The position numbers were made by a program, and so were the translations under genes. Source: Chryseobacterium sp. C-71 (GTDB lineage Bacteria > Bacteroidota > Bacteroidia > Flavobacteriales > Weeksellaceae). Taken from it: DNA of 64,000 bases. The notes beneath the pieces are model-generated. The model did not search any database. It was not told the origin of the DNA and saw nothing but the letters and a program-made list of their open reading frames with translations. This document shows, one piece after another, positions 1 to 9,055 of this stretch; the stretch's first letter is position 1; the number at the start of each line of letters is the position of its first letter. The stretch is from NCBI RefSeq assembly GCF_020911865.1, contig NZ_CP087131.1:372001-436000 (forward strand). Reading direction: 5' to 3'.

Positions 1-90
1 AAGACAGACGAAAATTTTAATATTAGATATAAAAACAAAACAGCTCCGGCAAATATTACAGGAAGTTCGGTTGCCACCTACATTTTCTAA
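1..90 (+). CDS. C-terminal end of a secreted protein, probably GH30 glucanase (partial)
   Basis: An open frame enters from the left edge and stops with TAA at 88-90, leaving 29 residues. The tail ends in a short beta-strand pattern with the sequence GSSVATYIF. This resembles the last strand of the C-terminal beta domain of GH30 glucosylceramidase-like enzymes, which often ends in a VATYxW/F motif. Placement just before GH3, GH16 and GH30 genes fits a beta-glucan degradation cluster. Too little is left to prove the family; that it is a GH30 enzyme is inference. Confidence 0.5.
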   Translation, partial: KTDENFNIRYKNKTAPANITGSSVATYIF

Positions 91-256
91 AATTATATGC
101 AAAACAATTAGCAATTTTTAAATTTATTAAACTTTGTGTTCTTTGCTAAGTAGAACGCCTTTGCGAACATAAAAATCAACAGAATTATTTGCAAAAAAAT
201 CTTTGTGGACTTTGTGTTAAAATTAATTTAAAGCTTCCAGCAAAAAATAAATTAAA
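91..256. repeat. AT-rich intergenic spacer with a 'ctttgtgtt' type repeat
   Basis: This spacer carries phrases such as aacgcctttgc (149-159) and ctttgtggactttgtgtt (201-218). The aacgcctttgc phrase recurs with similar surroundings near 45049 upstream of another secreted hydrolase gene. It looks like a dispersed intergenic repeat rather than coding DNA. No clear TAnnTTTG promoter was found. Confidence 0.35.
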
Positions 257-2479
257 ATGAAAAAACTTTATTTCATACTAGCATTTACCGCATTTGGACT
301 TAATGCCTTTGGACAAAAAACAATTGACCAGAAAGTTTCTGAGCTTTTATCTAAAATGACCTTGGAAGAAAAAGTCGGACAACTCGTACAATATAGCGGC
401 TTCGAATATGCAACAGGACCTCAAAATTCCAATTCGGCATCTGTTTTAGACGAAATTAAAAAAGGTAAAGTAGGATCAATGCTTAATGTTTCGGGTGCTG
501 AAGAAACGAGAAAATTTCAGGAATTAGCTTTAAAATCAAGATTAAAAATTCCAATGTTATTCGGTCAGGACGTGATTCATGGTTACCGAACTACCTTTCC
601 TGTAAATCTTGGTCAGGCTGCGAGCTGGGATTTAGGATTAATCGAAAAATCAGAACGAATTGCTGCGACAGAAGCTTCTGCTTACGGAATTCACTGGACT
701 TTTGCACCGATGGTTGACATCGCAAGAGATCCAAGATGGGGTAGAGTGATGGAAGGTTCGGGTGAAGATACTTATCTCGGAACTCAAATTGGTTTGGCAA
801 GAATTAAAGGTTTTCAGGGAAAAGGTTTGGGAAATCTTGATGCAATAATGGCTTGTGCAAAGCATTTCGCAGCATATGGAGCAGCGGTTGGCGGAAGAGA
901 TTACAATTCTGTTGACATGAGTTTAAGACAATTGCACGAAACGTATTTACCACCGTTCAAAGCAGCTGCAGAAGCGGGAGTTGCCACATTTATGAACTCT
1001 TTTAATGATATCAATGGAATTCCGGCAACGGCAAACAAATATATTTTAAGAGATTTATTAAAAGACAAATGGAACTATCAGGGTTTTGTGGTTTCAGATT
1101 GGGGAAGTATCGGCGAAATGGTTCCTCACGGGTACGCAAAAGACAATAGAGAAGCTGCCGAAAAAGCAATCAATGCAGGAAGCGATATGGACATGGAAAG
1201 CCGTGCTTACATGGCAGAACTTCCTAATTTAGTTAAAGAAGGAAAGGTTGATCCGAAGTTGATTGATGATGCAGCGAGAAGAATTTTAGTTAAGAAATTT
1301 GAGATGGGATTATTTGATGATCCTTACAGATTCAGCAACGAAAAAAGACAGAAAGAGCAATTAAACAATCAGGAAAACAGAAAATTCGGGAGAGAATTTG
1401 GTTCAAAAAGTATTGTTTTATTAAAAAATCAAAAAAATATTCTTCCACTTTCAAAATCGATTAAAACTGTTGCTTTAATTGGACCTTTCGGGAAAGAAAC
1501 CACAGCCAATCACGGTTTTTGGTCGGTTGCATTTAAAGATGACAATCAAAGAATTGTAACCCAATTTGATGGAATCAAAAATCAGTTAGACAAAAATTCA
1601 ACTTTACTCTATGCAAAAGGTGCCAACGTTGATGATCAGGACAAATCGATGTTTGCAGAAGCTGTAGAAACGGCAAAAAAAGCAGACGTTGTCATCATGA
1701 CTTTAGGTGAAGGTCATGCGATGAGCGGTGAGGCGAAAAGCAGGAGTAATCTCCATTTCACGGGAGTTCAGGAAGATTTATTAAAAGAAATTGCAAAAAC
1801 AGGAAAACCGATTGTCTTAATGATCAATGCCGGAAGACCTTTGGTTTTTGACTGGGCGGCAGACAATATTCCTACAATTATGTACAATTGGTGGTTGGGT
1901 ACCGAAGCAGGAAATTCAATTGCAGATGTACTTTTCGGAACAATAAATCCTGGTGGGAAATTGCCGATGACCTTCCCAAGAACTGAAGGACAAATCCCTG
2001 TTTATTATAATCATTACAACACCGGAAGACCTGCAAAAAACAATACAGACAGAAATTACGTTTCGGCTTACATCGATTTGGATAATGATCCTAAATTTCC
2101 ATTTGGTTTTGGTTTAAGTTATACTCAATTTAAATATTCTGATATGAATTTGAGTTCAACAAATCTTAAAGGAAATCAAAATTTAAATATCAATGTAAAA
2201 GTTTCTAATACTGGAAATTATGATGGGGAAGAAGTAGTGCAATTATACATCAGAGATCTGGTAGGAAAAGTGGTAAGACCTGTGAAGGAATTAAAAGGTT
2301 TCCAAAAAGTTTTCATAAAAAAAGGAGAAAGTAAGACCGTCAATTTTACATTAACTCCTGAAAATTTAAAATTCTATGATGATCAGTTAAATTTTGATTG
2401 GGAAGGCGGAGAATTCGATATTATGGTCGGAACCGATTCTCAAAATGTTCAGACAAAAAGAATTAATTGGTCAAAATAA
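257..2479 (+). CDS. bglX: Secreted GH3 beta-glucosidase (BglX type)
   Basis: This 740-residue glycoside hydrolase family 3 enzyme releases glucose from the non-reducing ends of beta-glucan oligosaccharides. A signal peptide covers about residues 1-20 and ends at FGQ, so it is exported to the periplasm or beyond. The N-terminal (beta/alpha)8 domain (about 25-370) carries the nucleophile Asp281 in the VVSDWG motif. The second domain (about 390-610) contains GHAMSGEA, with Glu492 a good candidate for the acid/base. A fibronectin III-like domain with VQLYIRD closes the protein (about 655-725). Length and domain order match BglX. It is followed by GH16 and GH30 genes on the same strand, so it probably finishes the breakdown of their laminarin-type products. 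The start is the first ATG before the signal peptide. Confidence 0.93.
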   Translation: MKKLYFILAFTAFGLNAFGQKTIDQKVSELLSKMTLEEKVGQLVQYSGFEYATGPQNSNSASVLDEIKKGKVGSMLNVSGAEETRKFQELALKSRLKIPMLFGQDVIHGYRTTFPVNLGQAASWDLGLIEKSERIAATEASAYGIHWTFAPMVDIARDPRWGRVMEGSGEDTYLGTQIGLARIKGFQGKGLGNLDAIMACAKHFAAYGAAVGGRDYNSVDMSLRQLHETYLPPFKAAAEAGVATFMNSFNDINGIPATANKYILRDLLKDKWNYQGFVVSDWGSIGEMVPHGYAKDNREAAEKAINAGSDMDMESRAYMAELPNLVKEGKVDPKLIDDAARRILVKKFEMGLFDDPYRFSNEKRQKEQLNNQENRKFGREFGSKSIVLLKNQKNILPLSKSIKTVALIGPFGKETTANHGFWSVAFKDDNQRIVTQFDGIKNQLDKNSTLLYAKGANVDDQDKSMFAEAVETAKKADVVIMTLGEGHAMSGEAKSRSNLHFTGVQEDLLKEIAKTGKPIVLMINAGRPLVFDWAADNIPTIMYNWWLGTEAGNSIADVLFGTINPGGKLPMTFPRTEGQIPVYYNHYNTGRPAKNNTDRNYVSAYIDLDNDPKFPFGFGLSYTQFKYSDMNLSSTNLKGNQNLNINVKVSNTGNYDGEEVVQLYIRDLVGKVVRPVKELKGFQKVFIKKGESKTVNFTLTPENLKFYDDQLNFDWEGGEFDIMVGTDSQNVQTKRINWSK

Positions 2480-2499
2480 ATATTAGTTTACTTACTAAG

Positions 2500-2521
2500 A
2501 GCGGGATGAAACCCGCTTTTG
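2500..2521 (+). terminator. Hairpin terminator after the GH3 gene
   Basis: AGCGGG pairs with CCCGCT around a six-base loop, followed by a short run of four T. It lies 20 bases after the GH3 stop codon. Confidence 0.6.
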
Positions 2522-2557
2522 GTGGTAAAAGACGTGAGTTTTTAAGTAAACGTAATC

Positions 2558-2714
2558 TTTGTCATTCTGAAAGAATCTAGATAATCTTTGTAGAGATGCT
2601 TCCAGCATGACAAACTTTGAAAATAAACCCGAGTTTGTCATTCAGAGCGAAACGATGTGGAGCGTGGAATCTATTCAATTATAATGGAGATTCGTCCGTC
2701 GTCAGAATGACAAG
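2558..2714. repeat. Two degenerate copies of the GTCATTC/GAATGAC hairpin repeat
   Basis: Copy A (2558-2614) starts TTTGTCATTC and ends CATGACAAA; its two 21-base arms pair at 18 positions. Copy B (2634-2714) starts TTTGTCATTC and ends GAATGACAAG, with GAATCT and AGATTC at the inner ends. Both share outer and inner motifs with the perfect copies at 13266-13338 and 44946-45002. The pair fills the space between the GH3 and GH16 genes. Confidence 0.7.
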
Positions 2715-2753
2715 CTTTGGAGATAATCTTAATAATAAATTTTAAATAAAACT

Positions 2754-3563
2754 TTGAATATAAAATTCCAACATATCATTCACCTTTTAATCGGAGGAGC
2801 TTTGGCTTTCTGTGTTGAAGGTTGTGCTTCAAACAAGCCTGATTCCAACAGAAAATTAATCTGGAATGATGAATTCAACGGGAAAGGTTTACCAGATTCT
2901 TCCAAATGGAATTATGATGTTGGCGGCGATGGTTACGGAAATAATGAAGCTCAGTTTTATACCAAAAGTCGTTTGGAAAATGCAAGAATGGAGAACGGAA
3001 ATCTTGTCATTGAAGCCAGAAAAGAAAACTGGGAAAAGAATAAATATACTTCGGCAAGATTGTTAACCAAAGGAAAATTATCCTTTCAATATGGAACAAT
3101 TGAAGTCCGAGCTAAACTTCCGAAAGGTCGCGGAACGTGGCCTGCAATCTGGATGATGAGTGAAAATATGAAAGAATGGCCCGATGACGGCGAACTGGAT
3201 ATTATGGAGCATGTTGGTTTTAATCAAGGTTATATTCATGCTTCCGTGCATACCAAAAAGTATAATCACATTATTGGAACACAGAAAACCGATACGTTGA
3301 TCGTGAAAAATGCTAGTGAAAAATTTCACATCTACAAAGCAGATTGGACACCTGAAAAAATTGATGTTTATATAGACGATCAAAAGTTTTTCACGTATGA
3401 AAATAAAGAAAAGACCTATGAATCCTGGCCTTTTGATCAACCCTATTTTATCATTTTAAATCTTGCTGTCGGTGGATTTTGGGGCGGAAAAGAAGGAATT
3501 GATGACACAATCTTTCCTCAGAAATATTACATTGATTACGTAAGGGTATATAAAAATGATTAG
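2754..3563 (+). CDS. GH16 endo-beta-1,3-glucanase (laminarinase) lipoprotein
   Basis: This 269-residue family 16 hydrolase should cut beta-1,3-glucans internally. The catalytic signature is GELDIMEHVG, with Glu147 as nucleophile, Asp149 as helper and Glu152 as acid/base. The N-terminus is a lipoprotein signal peptide ending in VEGC, so the mature protein is probably lipid-anchored at Cys24. The reading frame opens with TTG at 2754. A stop lies just upstream in frame and no ATG is available before the lipobox, so TTG is the likely start. It sits between GH3 and GH30 genes on the same strand, as expected for a laminarin utilisation cluster. Confidence 0.9.
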   Translation: MNIKFQHIIHLLIGGALAFCVEGCASNKPDSNRKLIWNDEFNGKGLPDSSKWNYDVGGDGYGNNEAQFYTKSRLENARMENGNLVIEARKENWEKNKYTSARLLTKGKLSFQYGTIEVRAKLPKGRGTWPAIWMMSENMKEWPDDGELDIMEHVGFNQGYIHASVHTKKYNHIIGTQKTDTLIVKNASEKFHIYKADWTPEKIDVYIDDQKFFTYENKEKTYESWPFDQPYFIILNLAVGGFWGGKEGIDDTIFPQKYYIDYVRVYKND

Positions 3564-3571
3564 TATTAAAA

Positions 3572-3627
3572 TTCCCCTCCTCTGGAGGGGTGGCGAAAAT
3601 TCAAAAGAATTTTTGACGGGGTGGTTA
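3572..3627. repeat. Palindromic CCCCTCC/GGAGGGG repeat
   Basis: CCCCTCC (3574-3580) pairs perfectly with GGAGGGG (3584-3590) around TCT. It is followed by aattcaaaagaatttttgac and a GGGGTGG motif. It resembles the palindromic intergenic repeats scattered in Flavobacteriia genomes. It could also act as a processing or termination hairpin between the GH16 and GH30 genes. Confidence 0.6.
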
Positions 3628-3656
3628 ATTATATATAAGAATAGAAAGAAGAAATA

Positions 3657-5096
3657 ATGAAGAAACTAGTAGTAAGTTGTTTTGTAATGGGAGCTTTTTT
3701 TAATGCAAACGCACAAAATTACTGGAAAAAAAATGCAGGAAAATCTGCAAAAGTAATTCTCACCAATTCTAAGACCAACGAAAAAATGGTTGATAAAGGA
3801 ACGGTGAAGTTCGAAAAAATGGCTCAGCCAAAAGAAACTGATGCCTGTATTTTTGTAGATCCGGATTTTAAGTATCAAAAATTAATAGGAATCGGTGGTG
3901 CTATTACTGATGCATCTGCCGAAACTTTTTATAAACTTCCAAAAAATAAACAGAAAGAAATCATTGAAGCTTACTACGGGAAAAACGGTTTGGGATATAC
4001 CGTTGTTCGTACCAATATGAACTCATGTGACTTCTCCAGCGATTCCTATACCTACGTTACGGAAAATGATAAATCTTTAAAATCATTCAACGTTGCGCAT
4101 GATGAGAAGTTTAAAATTCCGATGATTAAGGAAGCTCAAAAGGCAATTGGAAAAGATTTTACTTTCTACTTTTCTCCTTGGAGTCCACCAGCTTGGATGA
4201 AATCTAATAAAAATATGTTGAAAGGTGGAAGACTGGAAAATACTTTCTACCAAACCTGGGCTGATTATTATGTGAAATTCATCAGCGAATACGAAAAAAG
4301 AGGAATTAATGTTTGGGGATTGACTATTCAGAACGAGCCGATGGCAACACAAACTTGGGAATCTTGTATTTATACTGCTGAAGAAGAAGGAGAGTTTCTT
4401 AAAAATAATTTAGGGCCAACGCTTTGGAAAAACGGCTTTAAAGATAAAAAAGTAATGATTTGGGATCACAATCGTGATTTAATTTACCAAAGAGCGACCA
4501 CAACACTAAGCGATACCGAAACTTCAAAATATGCGCATGGAATCGGCTATCACTGGTACGAAACATGGAATAACAAGACGCAGCTTTTTGATAATTTATC
4601 GGAAACACAGAGAGCTTTTCCGGATAAGTTTTTAGCATTTACAGAAGGTTGTAAAGAGCAATTTGATATGTCTAAAATTTATGACGTAAAATTGGGCGAA
4701 TTATACGGAAGAAATATGATCAACGATTTCAACAAAGGAACGGCTTTATGGACAGACTGGAATGTTCTTCTTGATGAAACAGGCGGTCCAAATCACGTTG
4801 GAAATTTTTGTTTTGCACCGATCATCGCAGATACAAAAACGGGTGAAGTTCATTATACTTATGAATATTATTATGTTGGACACGTTTCGAAATACATTAA
4901 GCCAAATGCTCAGAGAATCGGAACTTCATCGAACAGAGCAGCTCTTACTTCTACAACTTTCATGAATGAAAACGGACAATTGGTAACCGTCATCATGAAT
5001 GATTCTGATAACGATATCGACACCAATCTTTGGATCGAAGGAATGTCTGCAAAATTATCTGCACCTGCACATTCTATACAGACCGTAATTTTATAG
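3657..5096 (+). CDS. Secreted GH30 glucanase (glucosylceramidase-like)
   Basis: This 479-residue glycoside hydrolase family 30 protein most resembles bacterial endo-beta-1,6-glucanases and glucosylceramidases. A signal peptide occupies about residues 1-19 (NANAQ). The TIM barrel carries the acid/base Glu227 in TIQNEPMA and the nucleophile Glu330 in AFTEGC. The early GIGGAITDASA motif and the ARP-like barrel entry are typical. A short C-terminal beta domain ends in SIQTVIL. Together with the upstream GH3 and GH16 genes it would debranch and degrade mixed beta-1,3/1,6-glucans such as laminarin or fungal glucan. The exact substrate is inferred from neighbours. Confidence 0.9.
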   Translation: MKKLVVSCFVMGAFFNANAQNYWKKNAGKSAKVILTNSKTNEKMVDKGTVKFEKMAQPKETDACIFVDPDFKYQKLIGIGGAITDASAETFYKLPKNKQKEIIEAYYGKNGLGYTVVRTNMNSCDFSSDSYTYVTENDKSLKSFNVAHDEKFKIPMIKEAQKAIGKDFTFYFSPWSPPAWMKSNKNMLKGGRLENTFYQTWADYYVKFISEYEKRGINVWGLTIQNEPMATQTWESCIYTAEEEGEFLKNNLGPTLWKNGFKDKKVMIWDHNRDLIYQRATTTLSDTETSKYAHGIGYHWYETWNNKTQLFDNLSETQRAFPDKFLAFTEGCKEQFDMSKIYDVKLGELYGRNMINDFNKGTALWTDWNVLLDETGGPNHVGNFCFAPIIADTKTGEVHYTYEYYYVGHVSKYIKPNAQRIGTSSNRAALTSTTFMNENGQLVTVIMNDSDNDIDTNLWIEGMSAKLSAPAHSIQTVIL

Positions 5097-5125
5097 CACA
5101 TCATATTAACATTTTTATTATTAAG

Positions 5126-5154
5126 AATCGGCGATACCTTTGGTGTCGCCGATT
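5126..5154 (+). other. Strong hairpin after the GH30 gene, without a T run
   Basis: AATCGGCGATACC (5126-5138) pairs with GGTGTCGCCGATT (5142-5154), 13 pairs with one G-U, around a three-base loop. It begins 29 bases after the GH30 stop. No T tract follows, so it is more likely a 3' end-stabilising or repeat-derived hairpin than a classical terminator. Confidence 0.5.
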
Positions 5155-5305
5155 TGGCGATAGCAGAATATATGAAAAATATTCTTGCACGATGCAACCG
5201 AAAATGTCATTATAATTATTTCCTGAAAAACGTTAGGAATTATTTTTTTGTGTTAACTTGCTTATGCTTTAATATAAATTATTATTTTCCTTATATATTT
5301 TTAAT

Positions 5306-6241
5306 ATGTTAAAATCTATATTTTACGCAGCATTAGAGAGAAAAAAAATAACAAATGATGAAATTGAATATGAAAAAAGTCTTCTTTTTGACATATACAC
5401 CATTGTTCTTATTTTTATTTTAGGATGTAATATATTTCTTAATATTATTTTCCTCGAAGACTATCAAAATGCTACTGTCTTTCTTGGTCTGACTTTGTTG
5501 ATGATCAGCACATTATTTTGGCCGGATAAAATTCGCTTTAAGAGAATTAATCTGGCAATTATATTTTTCTTTTTAGGAATAATTATATTTTTCTGTGATA
5601 TCATTGGTGGTGAAGGCTGTATGAATTATTTATCTTACGTATCACTTACAATTGCTCTGTCATTTTTCTTTAATTACACTTCTGATAAATATGTTATTTT
5701 TTTTCTCATTGGATCTTATCTTCTTTGGTTTCTAATCAATATAGTTACCAATTATTCTTTATTTTTATCATTTCAGGAACACTTATCGCCCGAAAAACAA
5801 TGGTATGTGAGAATCTATAAAGTATTGGAGATATCAATCTGTACTTTTGTAGGAATGTATTTTATCAATAGAAAAGAAAAAATGATTATCAAATATCATT
5901 TAGAAAAAGAAAGATTAAATAATCTTCTTGAAAAAACAGATCGTATTAATTTCTCAGGTGAATTATACGATTTGGCACTTAGCAAAAATTCATTATTCAT
6001 AACTTATTTTAAATCTCAATATCCAGATTTTTTTGAAAAGATTCTGCAAAATTCTCCTACTATTATTTCTTCAGAACTGGAAGTTTGTGCCATGCTAAAA
6101 TTAAATATGGGTACTAAGGAAATAGCTACCGCAACCAACTCTACCATACGAGCGATCGAAAATAAAAAATACAGAATACGCAGAAAGCTTAATATTTCTT
6201 CTGATACGGATATTAATCTTCATATAATTAATACATATTAA
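5306..6241 (+). CDS. Membrane-bound LuxR-type HTH regulator
   Basis: This 311-residue protein has about six hydrophobic segments between residues 25 and 190, then a short coiled linker (KYHLEKERLNNLLEK). The C-terminal DNA-binding domain (about 235-300) contains LNMGTKEIATATNSTIRAIENKKYRIRRKL. That is a LuxR/GerE-like helix-turn-helix, with the TxxAIxxxKxxIRKKL recognition helix seen in Flavobacteriia regulators. It probably senses a membrane or envelope signal directly; no ligand domain is recognised. The last 100 residues are clearly similar to the stand-alone protein at 20281-20583. It stands alone between the GH cluster and a secreted protein, with no clear target. Confidence 0.75.
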   Translation: MLKSIFYAALERKKITNDEIEYEKSLLFDIYTIVLIFILGCNIFLNIIFLEDYQNATVFLGLTLLMISTLFWPDKIRFKRINLAIIFFFLGIIIFFCDIIGGEGCMNYLSYVSLTIALSFFFNYTSDKYVIFFLIGSYLLWFLINIVTNYSLFLSFQEHLSPEKQWYVRIYKVLEISICTFVGMYFINRKEKMIIKYHLEKERLNNLLEKTDRINFSGELYDLALSKNSLFITYFKSQYPDFFEKILQNSPTIISSELEVCAMLKLNMGTKEIATATNSTIRAIENKKYRIRRKLNISSDTDINLHIINTY

Positions 6242-6507
6242 TTCTTATTTTACAATTTAATAACTCTGATTTTCAACTAATTAATCATTTGAGTATATGT
6301 GAGTATGCTTGTGAGTAATTGTGAGCTGTGTTTTCTTTTGGGGTGACGTATTCTATTTATACTATTGCAGCATGAAAATGAATTAATAATCATTTGTCAT
6401 ACAAAAACACACTTGTCTATATACCAGAAGCTGGGTTCATATAATGTCCCAGCTTCCCCTAGCGGGATTTATAGACTTTATAAAACTAAGTTTACAATGA
6501 ACCTTAT

Positions 6508-7329
6508 ATGATGAAAAGAACATTATTTTTATTAAGCAATTTATTAGCAGGATCTATTTTAGCACAAAATGTAGGTATCAATACCGAAACTCCGAATCAG
6601 TCTGCAATTCTACACTTAGAAGCTACAAACATGGGATTCCTTCCTCCGCGTATAGATCTGAATTCAGCCACAGACGTAGTCACTATCGCTAATCCGGCTA
6701 CGGGATTATTAGTTTTTAATACGGGCTTAGGATTACTGAAAACAAAAGGATATTATTATTGGGACGGAGTTAAATGGACGAGATTTGGTATTGCAGATGG
6801 GGGTGGTGATTTCCAGATTGGTGAAGAAAGAGGATATAGATTTCTTGTTCCGGGAACCTTTCAAAATTCTACTGGAAATACAAGTAAAAATCAAATGACG
6901 GGAAAGCTAGCATCTCAAACAGGAACTATCAACAGAAAAGCACTTTCCGAATTTGTAAATCCAGCAGAACTGCCACTTTTTGAAGGTCTTAGATTAGATG
7001 TTTTAGGAGGAGAGAATAGTGTTTTGAAGCCGCGTTTTTACAATACTACAAACAGTAACATATTAGTCTCTTATGCAACATTATCTACAAGCAATCCTTT
7101 ACAAAACTCACCTAATATGACAATACTTCCCAATTATTATAGTACTCCTATTGATGGTGACGACTGGCTGAATACCAATTATGGAAATATGGAACAAGAT
7201 CTTGTAGAAATCTTGTTTGAAGATGGTAAATATTACAGAATGTCTATCGTAGCATACTCTACTAATTCCTCCTATAATACCGCTGCATCGAATACTGTTA
7301 TTGGAATTTCTTTAAAAAGAGTTCAATAA
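6508..7329 (+). CDS. Secreted protein of unknown function
   Basis: This 273-residue protein has a signal peptide (about 1-20, ending LAQ). It opens its mature part with NVGINTETPNQSAILHLEATNMGFLPPRI, a layout very common in exported Bacteroidetes proteins that resemble adhesin or tail-fibre-like surface proteins. A YYYWDGVKWTRFG segment follows near residue 80-95, then a beta-rich domain. No catalytic motif is visible. Two ATGs are adjacent (6508 and 6511); either could start. A strong bidirectional terminator region follows. The function is unknown. Confidence 0.75.
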   Translation: MMKRTLFLLSNLLAGSILAQNVGINTETPNQSAILHLEATNMGFLPPRIDLNSATDVVTIANPATGLLVFNTGLGLLKTKGYYYWDGVKWTRFGIADGGGDFQIGEERGYRFLVPGTFQNSTGNTSKNQMTGKLASQTGTINRKALSEFVNPAELPLFEGLRLDVLGGENSVLKPRFYNTTNSNILVSYATLSTSNPLQNSPNMTILPNYYSTPIDGDDWLNTNYGNMEQDLVEILFEDGKYYRMSIVAYSTNSSYNTAASNTVIGISLKRVQ

Positions 7330-7357
7330 ATTATATCAAGTGTTATTCTATTCAATG

Positions 7358-7391
7358 AAGCCAAGGCAATTGCTTTGGCTTTGTTTTTTTT
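7358..7391 (+). terminator. Rho-independent terminator of the secreted-protein gene
   Basis: AAGCCAA (7358-7364) pairs with TTGGCTT (7375-7381), with further pairing GGCAATTGCT in the middle, followed by a T run. Confidence 0.85.
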
Positions 7392-7470
7392 TAAGTCGTT
7401 CTTTAAATTATTACGACAGAAGCGGAAGTTACAAATCATTTTTTTTGAAATACATCATATACTATAAAGT

Positions 7471-7506
7471 AAAAGACCAAAGTAAATATTTTCACTTTGG
7501 TCTTTT
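7471..7506. terminator. Bidirectional terminator between convergent genes
   Basis: AAAAGACCAAAGT (7471-7483) pairs perfectly with ACTTTGGTCTTTT (7494-7506) around a ten-base loop, with T runs available on both strands. It lies 26 bases from the end of fabI on the minus strand. Confidence 0.85.
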
Positions 7507-7531
7507 TTTATTTTAATGTAATATTTTGGGA

Positions 7532-8338
7532 CTAAAAATCATATTTCTCAATCACTTTCTGAGTAACTCCGGTGTTACTGAATCCTCCATCATGGAATAA
7601 ATTCTGCATCGTCACTTTCTTGGTAAGATCTGAGAATAAAGTTACACAGTAATCTGCACACTCAAGAGCTGATGCATTTCCCAGTGGAGACATATCTTCA
7701 GCATATCCTAAGAAACCTCCAAAACCTTTTACTCCGCTTCCTGCAGTAGTAACTGTTGGAGACTGAGAAACTGTATTCACACGTACTTTTCTTTCGCCCC
7801 AGTAATATCCGAAAGTTCTTGCAATACTTTCTAAGTATGCTTTATTGTCAGACATATCATTGTAATCCGGGAATGTTCTTTGAGCTGCAATGTAAGTAAG
7901 AGCCAAGATGCTTCCCCATTCATTCATACAGTTCTTTTCCCACGCTGTACGCATTACTTTGTGGAAAGATACTGCTGAGATATCCCAACCTTTCTCTGTC
8001 CAATCGTAATTCATCTCAGTGTAGTGTTTTCCTTTTCTTACATTTACGGACATTCCTATCGAGTGAAGAATAAAATCTATTTTCCCAAATTTTGCGATTG
8101 CAGCATCAAAAAGTTTATCAAGATCTTCAGTAGAAGTAGCATCTGCGCCAATTACTTCAGAGCCTGTTTTTTCAGCTAATCCGTTCAGTTCTCCCATTCT
8201 TAGAGCGATAGGAGCATTAGATAATATAAATTCAGCGCCTTCTTCATGGCATCTCTCAGCAACTTTCCATGCGATAGATTGTTCATTAAGGGCTCCAAAA
8301 ATAATTCCTTTCTTCCCTTTAAGTAAACCGTATGACAT
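7532..8338 (-). CDS. fabI: Enoyl-[acyl-carrier-protein] reductase (NADH) FabI
   Basis: This 268-residue reductase carries out the last step of each fatty-acid elongation cycle, reducing trans-2-enoyl-ACP with NAD(P)H in the cytoplasm. It has the FabI-type SDR layout: N-terminal KGKKGIIFGALNEQSIAWK cofactor motif, then TYIAAQRTFPDYNDMSDNK. The active-site Tyr159 and Lys166 keep the Tyr-x6-Lys spacing special to FabI, and the second tyrosine of the site sits in TYIAA. The HSIGM segment is also as expected. It is the target of triclosan in related species. It is monocistronic, with a TAnnTTTG promoter just upstream and a strong terminator downstream. Confidence 0.95.
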   Translation of the reverse strand: MSYGLLKGKKGIIFGALNEQSIAWKVAERCHEEGAEFILSNAPIALRMGELNGLAEKTGSEVIGADATSTEDLDKLFDAAIAKFGKIDFILHSIGMSVNVRKGKHYTEMNYDWTEKGWDISAVSFHKVMRTAWEKNCMNEWGSILALTYIAAQRTFPDYNDMSDNKAYLESIARTFGYYWGERKVRVNTVSQSPTVTTAGSGVKGFGGFLGYAEDMSPLGNASALECADYCVTLFSDLTKKVTMQNLFHDGGFSNTGVTQKVIEKYDF

Positions 8339-8361
8339 AATTTTTTAATGTTTAATATCTA

Positions 8362-8369
8362 CAAATGTA
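8362..8369 (-). promoter_or_regulatory. Bacteroidetes -7 promoter element for fabI
   Basis: Read on the minus strand this is TACATTTG, matching TAnnTTTG, 24 bases before the fabI ATG. A clear -33 TTG was not identified. Confidence 0.5.
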
Positions 8370-8393
8370 GCAATAATTTATGTTTAGGACATA

Positions 8394-8436
8394 ATAAAAA
8401 ACGGAGCCTTTGTAAAAAGACTCCATTTTCTTTGAA
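8394..8436 (-). terminator. Terminator of the small helical protein gene
   Basis: On the minus strand GGAGTC pairs with GGCTCC (one G-U) around a loop, followed by a T run. It lies downstream of the stop of the minus-strand gene at 8460. Confidence 0.55.
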
Positions 8437-8459
8437 TATATTTAAAAGACTGAATTTTT

Positions 8460-8759
8460 CTAATTCGTTTTCTTGTTCCATTCTGCTTTCACATCTTCAG
8501 CAGCATCTTTTGTTTTTTCCCAGGCATCACTTGCGCCATCTTTAATGTCTTCCCAAGTTTCAGAAGCATTAGCTTTCACTCTGTCTAGCCAGTCTTCCTG
8601 AGTAGCTTCCTGATCATTATCACGTTTTTCTTTGATATAATCTCTTGCTTTGTCAGCTAGGTCACTGATTTTCCATTTTGCGTCACTTGCAGTATTTCTT
8701 AATGCATCTTCTGTATTATTTACTGCTTTTTCTGCTTTGTTGTAATCTTGATTGTCCAT
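8460..8759 (-). CDS. Small charged helical protein, LEA/YtxH-like
   Basis: This 99-residue protein is almost entirely helical, rich in Lys, Asp, Glu, Ala and Trp. It has repeating segments of the form WxDRVKANASETWEDIKDGASDAWEKTKDAAEDV. Such 11-residue amphipathic repeats resemble late-embryogenesis-abundant and YtxH/CsbD-like stress proteins. No signal peptide is seen. The frame extends 14 residues further upstream, but ATG at 8759 (MDNQDYNK) starts a better-composed protein. The function is probably protection under stress; this is inferred from composition only. Confidence 0.7.
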   Translation of the reverse strand: MDNQDYNKAEKAVNNTEDALRNTASDAKWKISDLADKARDYIKEKRDNDQEATQEDWLDRVKANASETWEDIKDGASDAWEKTKDAAEDVKAEWNKKTN

Positions 8760-8987
8760 AATATTATTGTATTTAAGTGTTATATATACTATGTTAAACA
8801 AGAACTATTCCTAAAAAAAAATACGATAGTTAAAATTTTCATAAAATTTAAATAATCTTTTACGTTTGTGTAAAATTTATACTTGTAGAATTACGATGAT
8901 TTGATTTTTTAAAGTAATTCTAACTCATCAGCATTTTAACGTGATGATCAATGAGTTTTGAAAAAACATTGCAATAGTTTTATTTAA

Positions 8988-9026
8988 ACAAAAAAAAATC
9001 CGTCATACGATTTTGTATGACGGATT
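8988..9026 (-). terminator. Rho-independent terminator of the OMP gene
   Basis: AATCCGTCATAC (8997-9008) pairs perfectly with GTATGACGGATT (9015-9026), 12 pairs with a six-base loop. On the minus strand a T run follows, provided by the A run at 8989-8998. Confidence 0.9.
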
Positions 9027-9055
9027 CATCTTTATTGAAATAAGATTATTTTTTC

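Noticed and set aside
3078..3440. 120-residue minus-strand frame inside the GH16 gene
   Set aside because: It overlaps the GH16 catalytic region on the other strand and its composition is that of a shadow.
5126..5154. Hairpin after GH30 as a rho-independent terminator
   Set aside because: Strong stem but no T run follows, so termination is not claimed.
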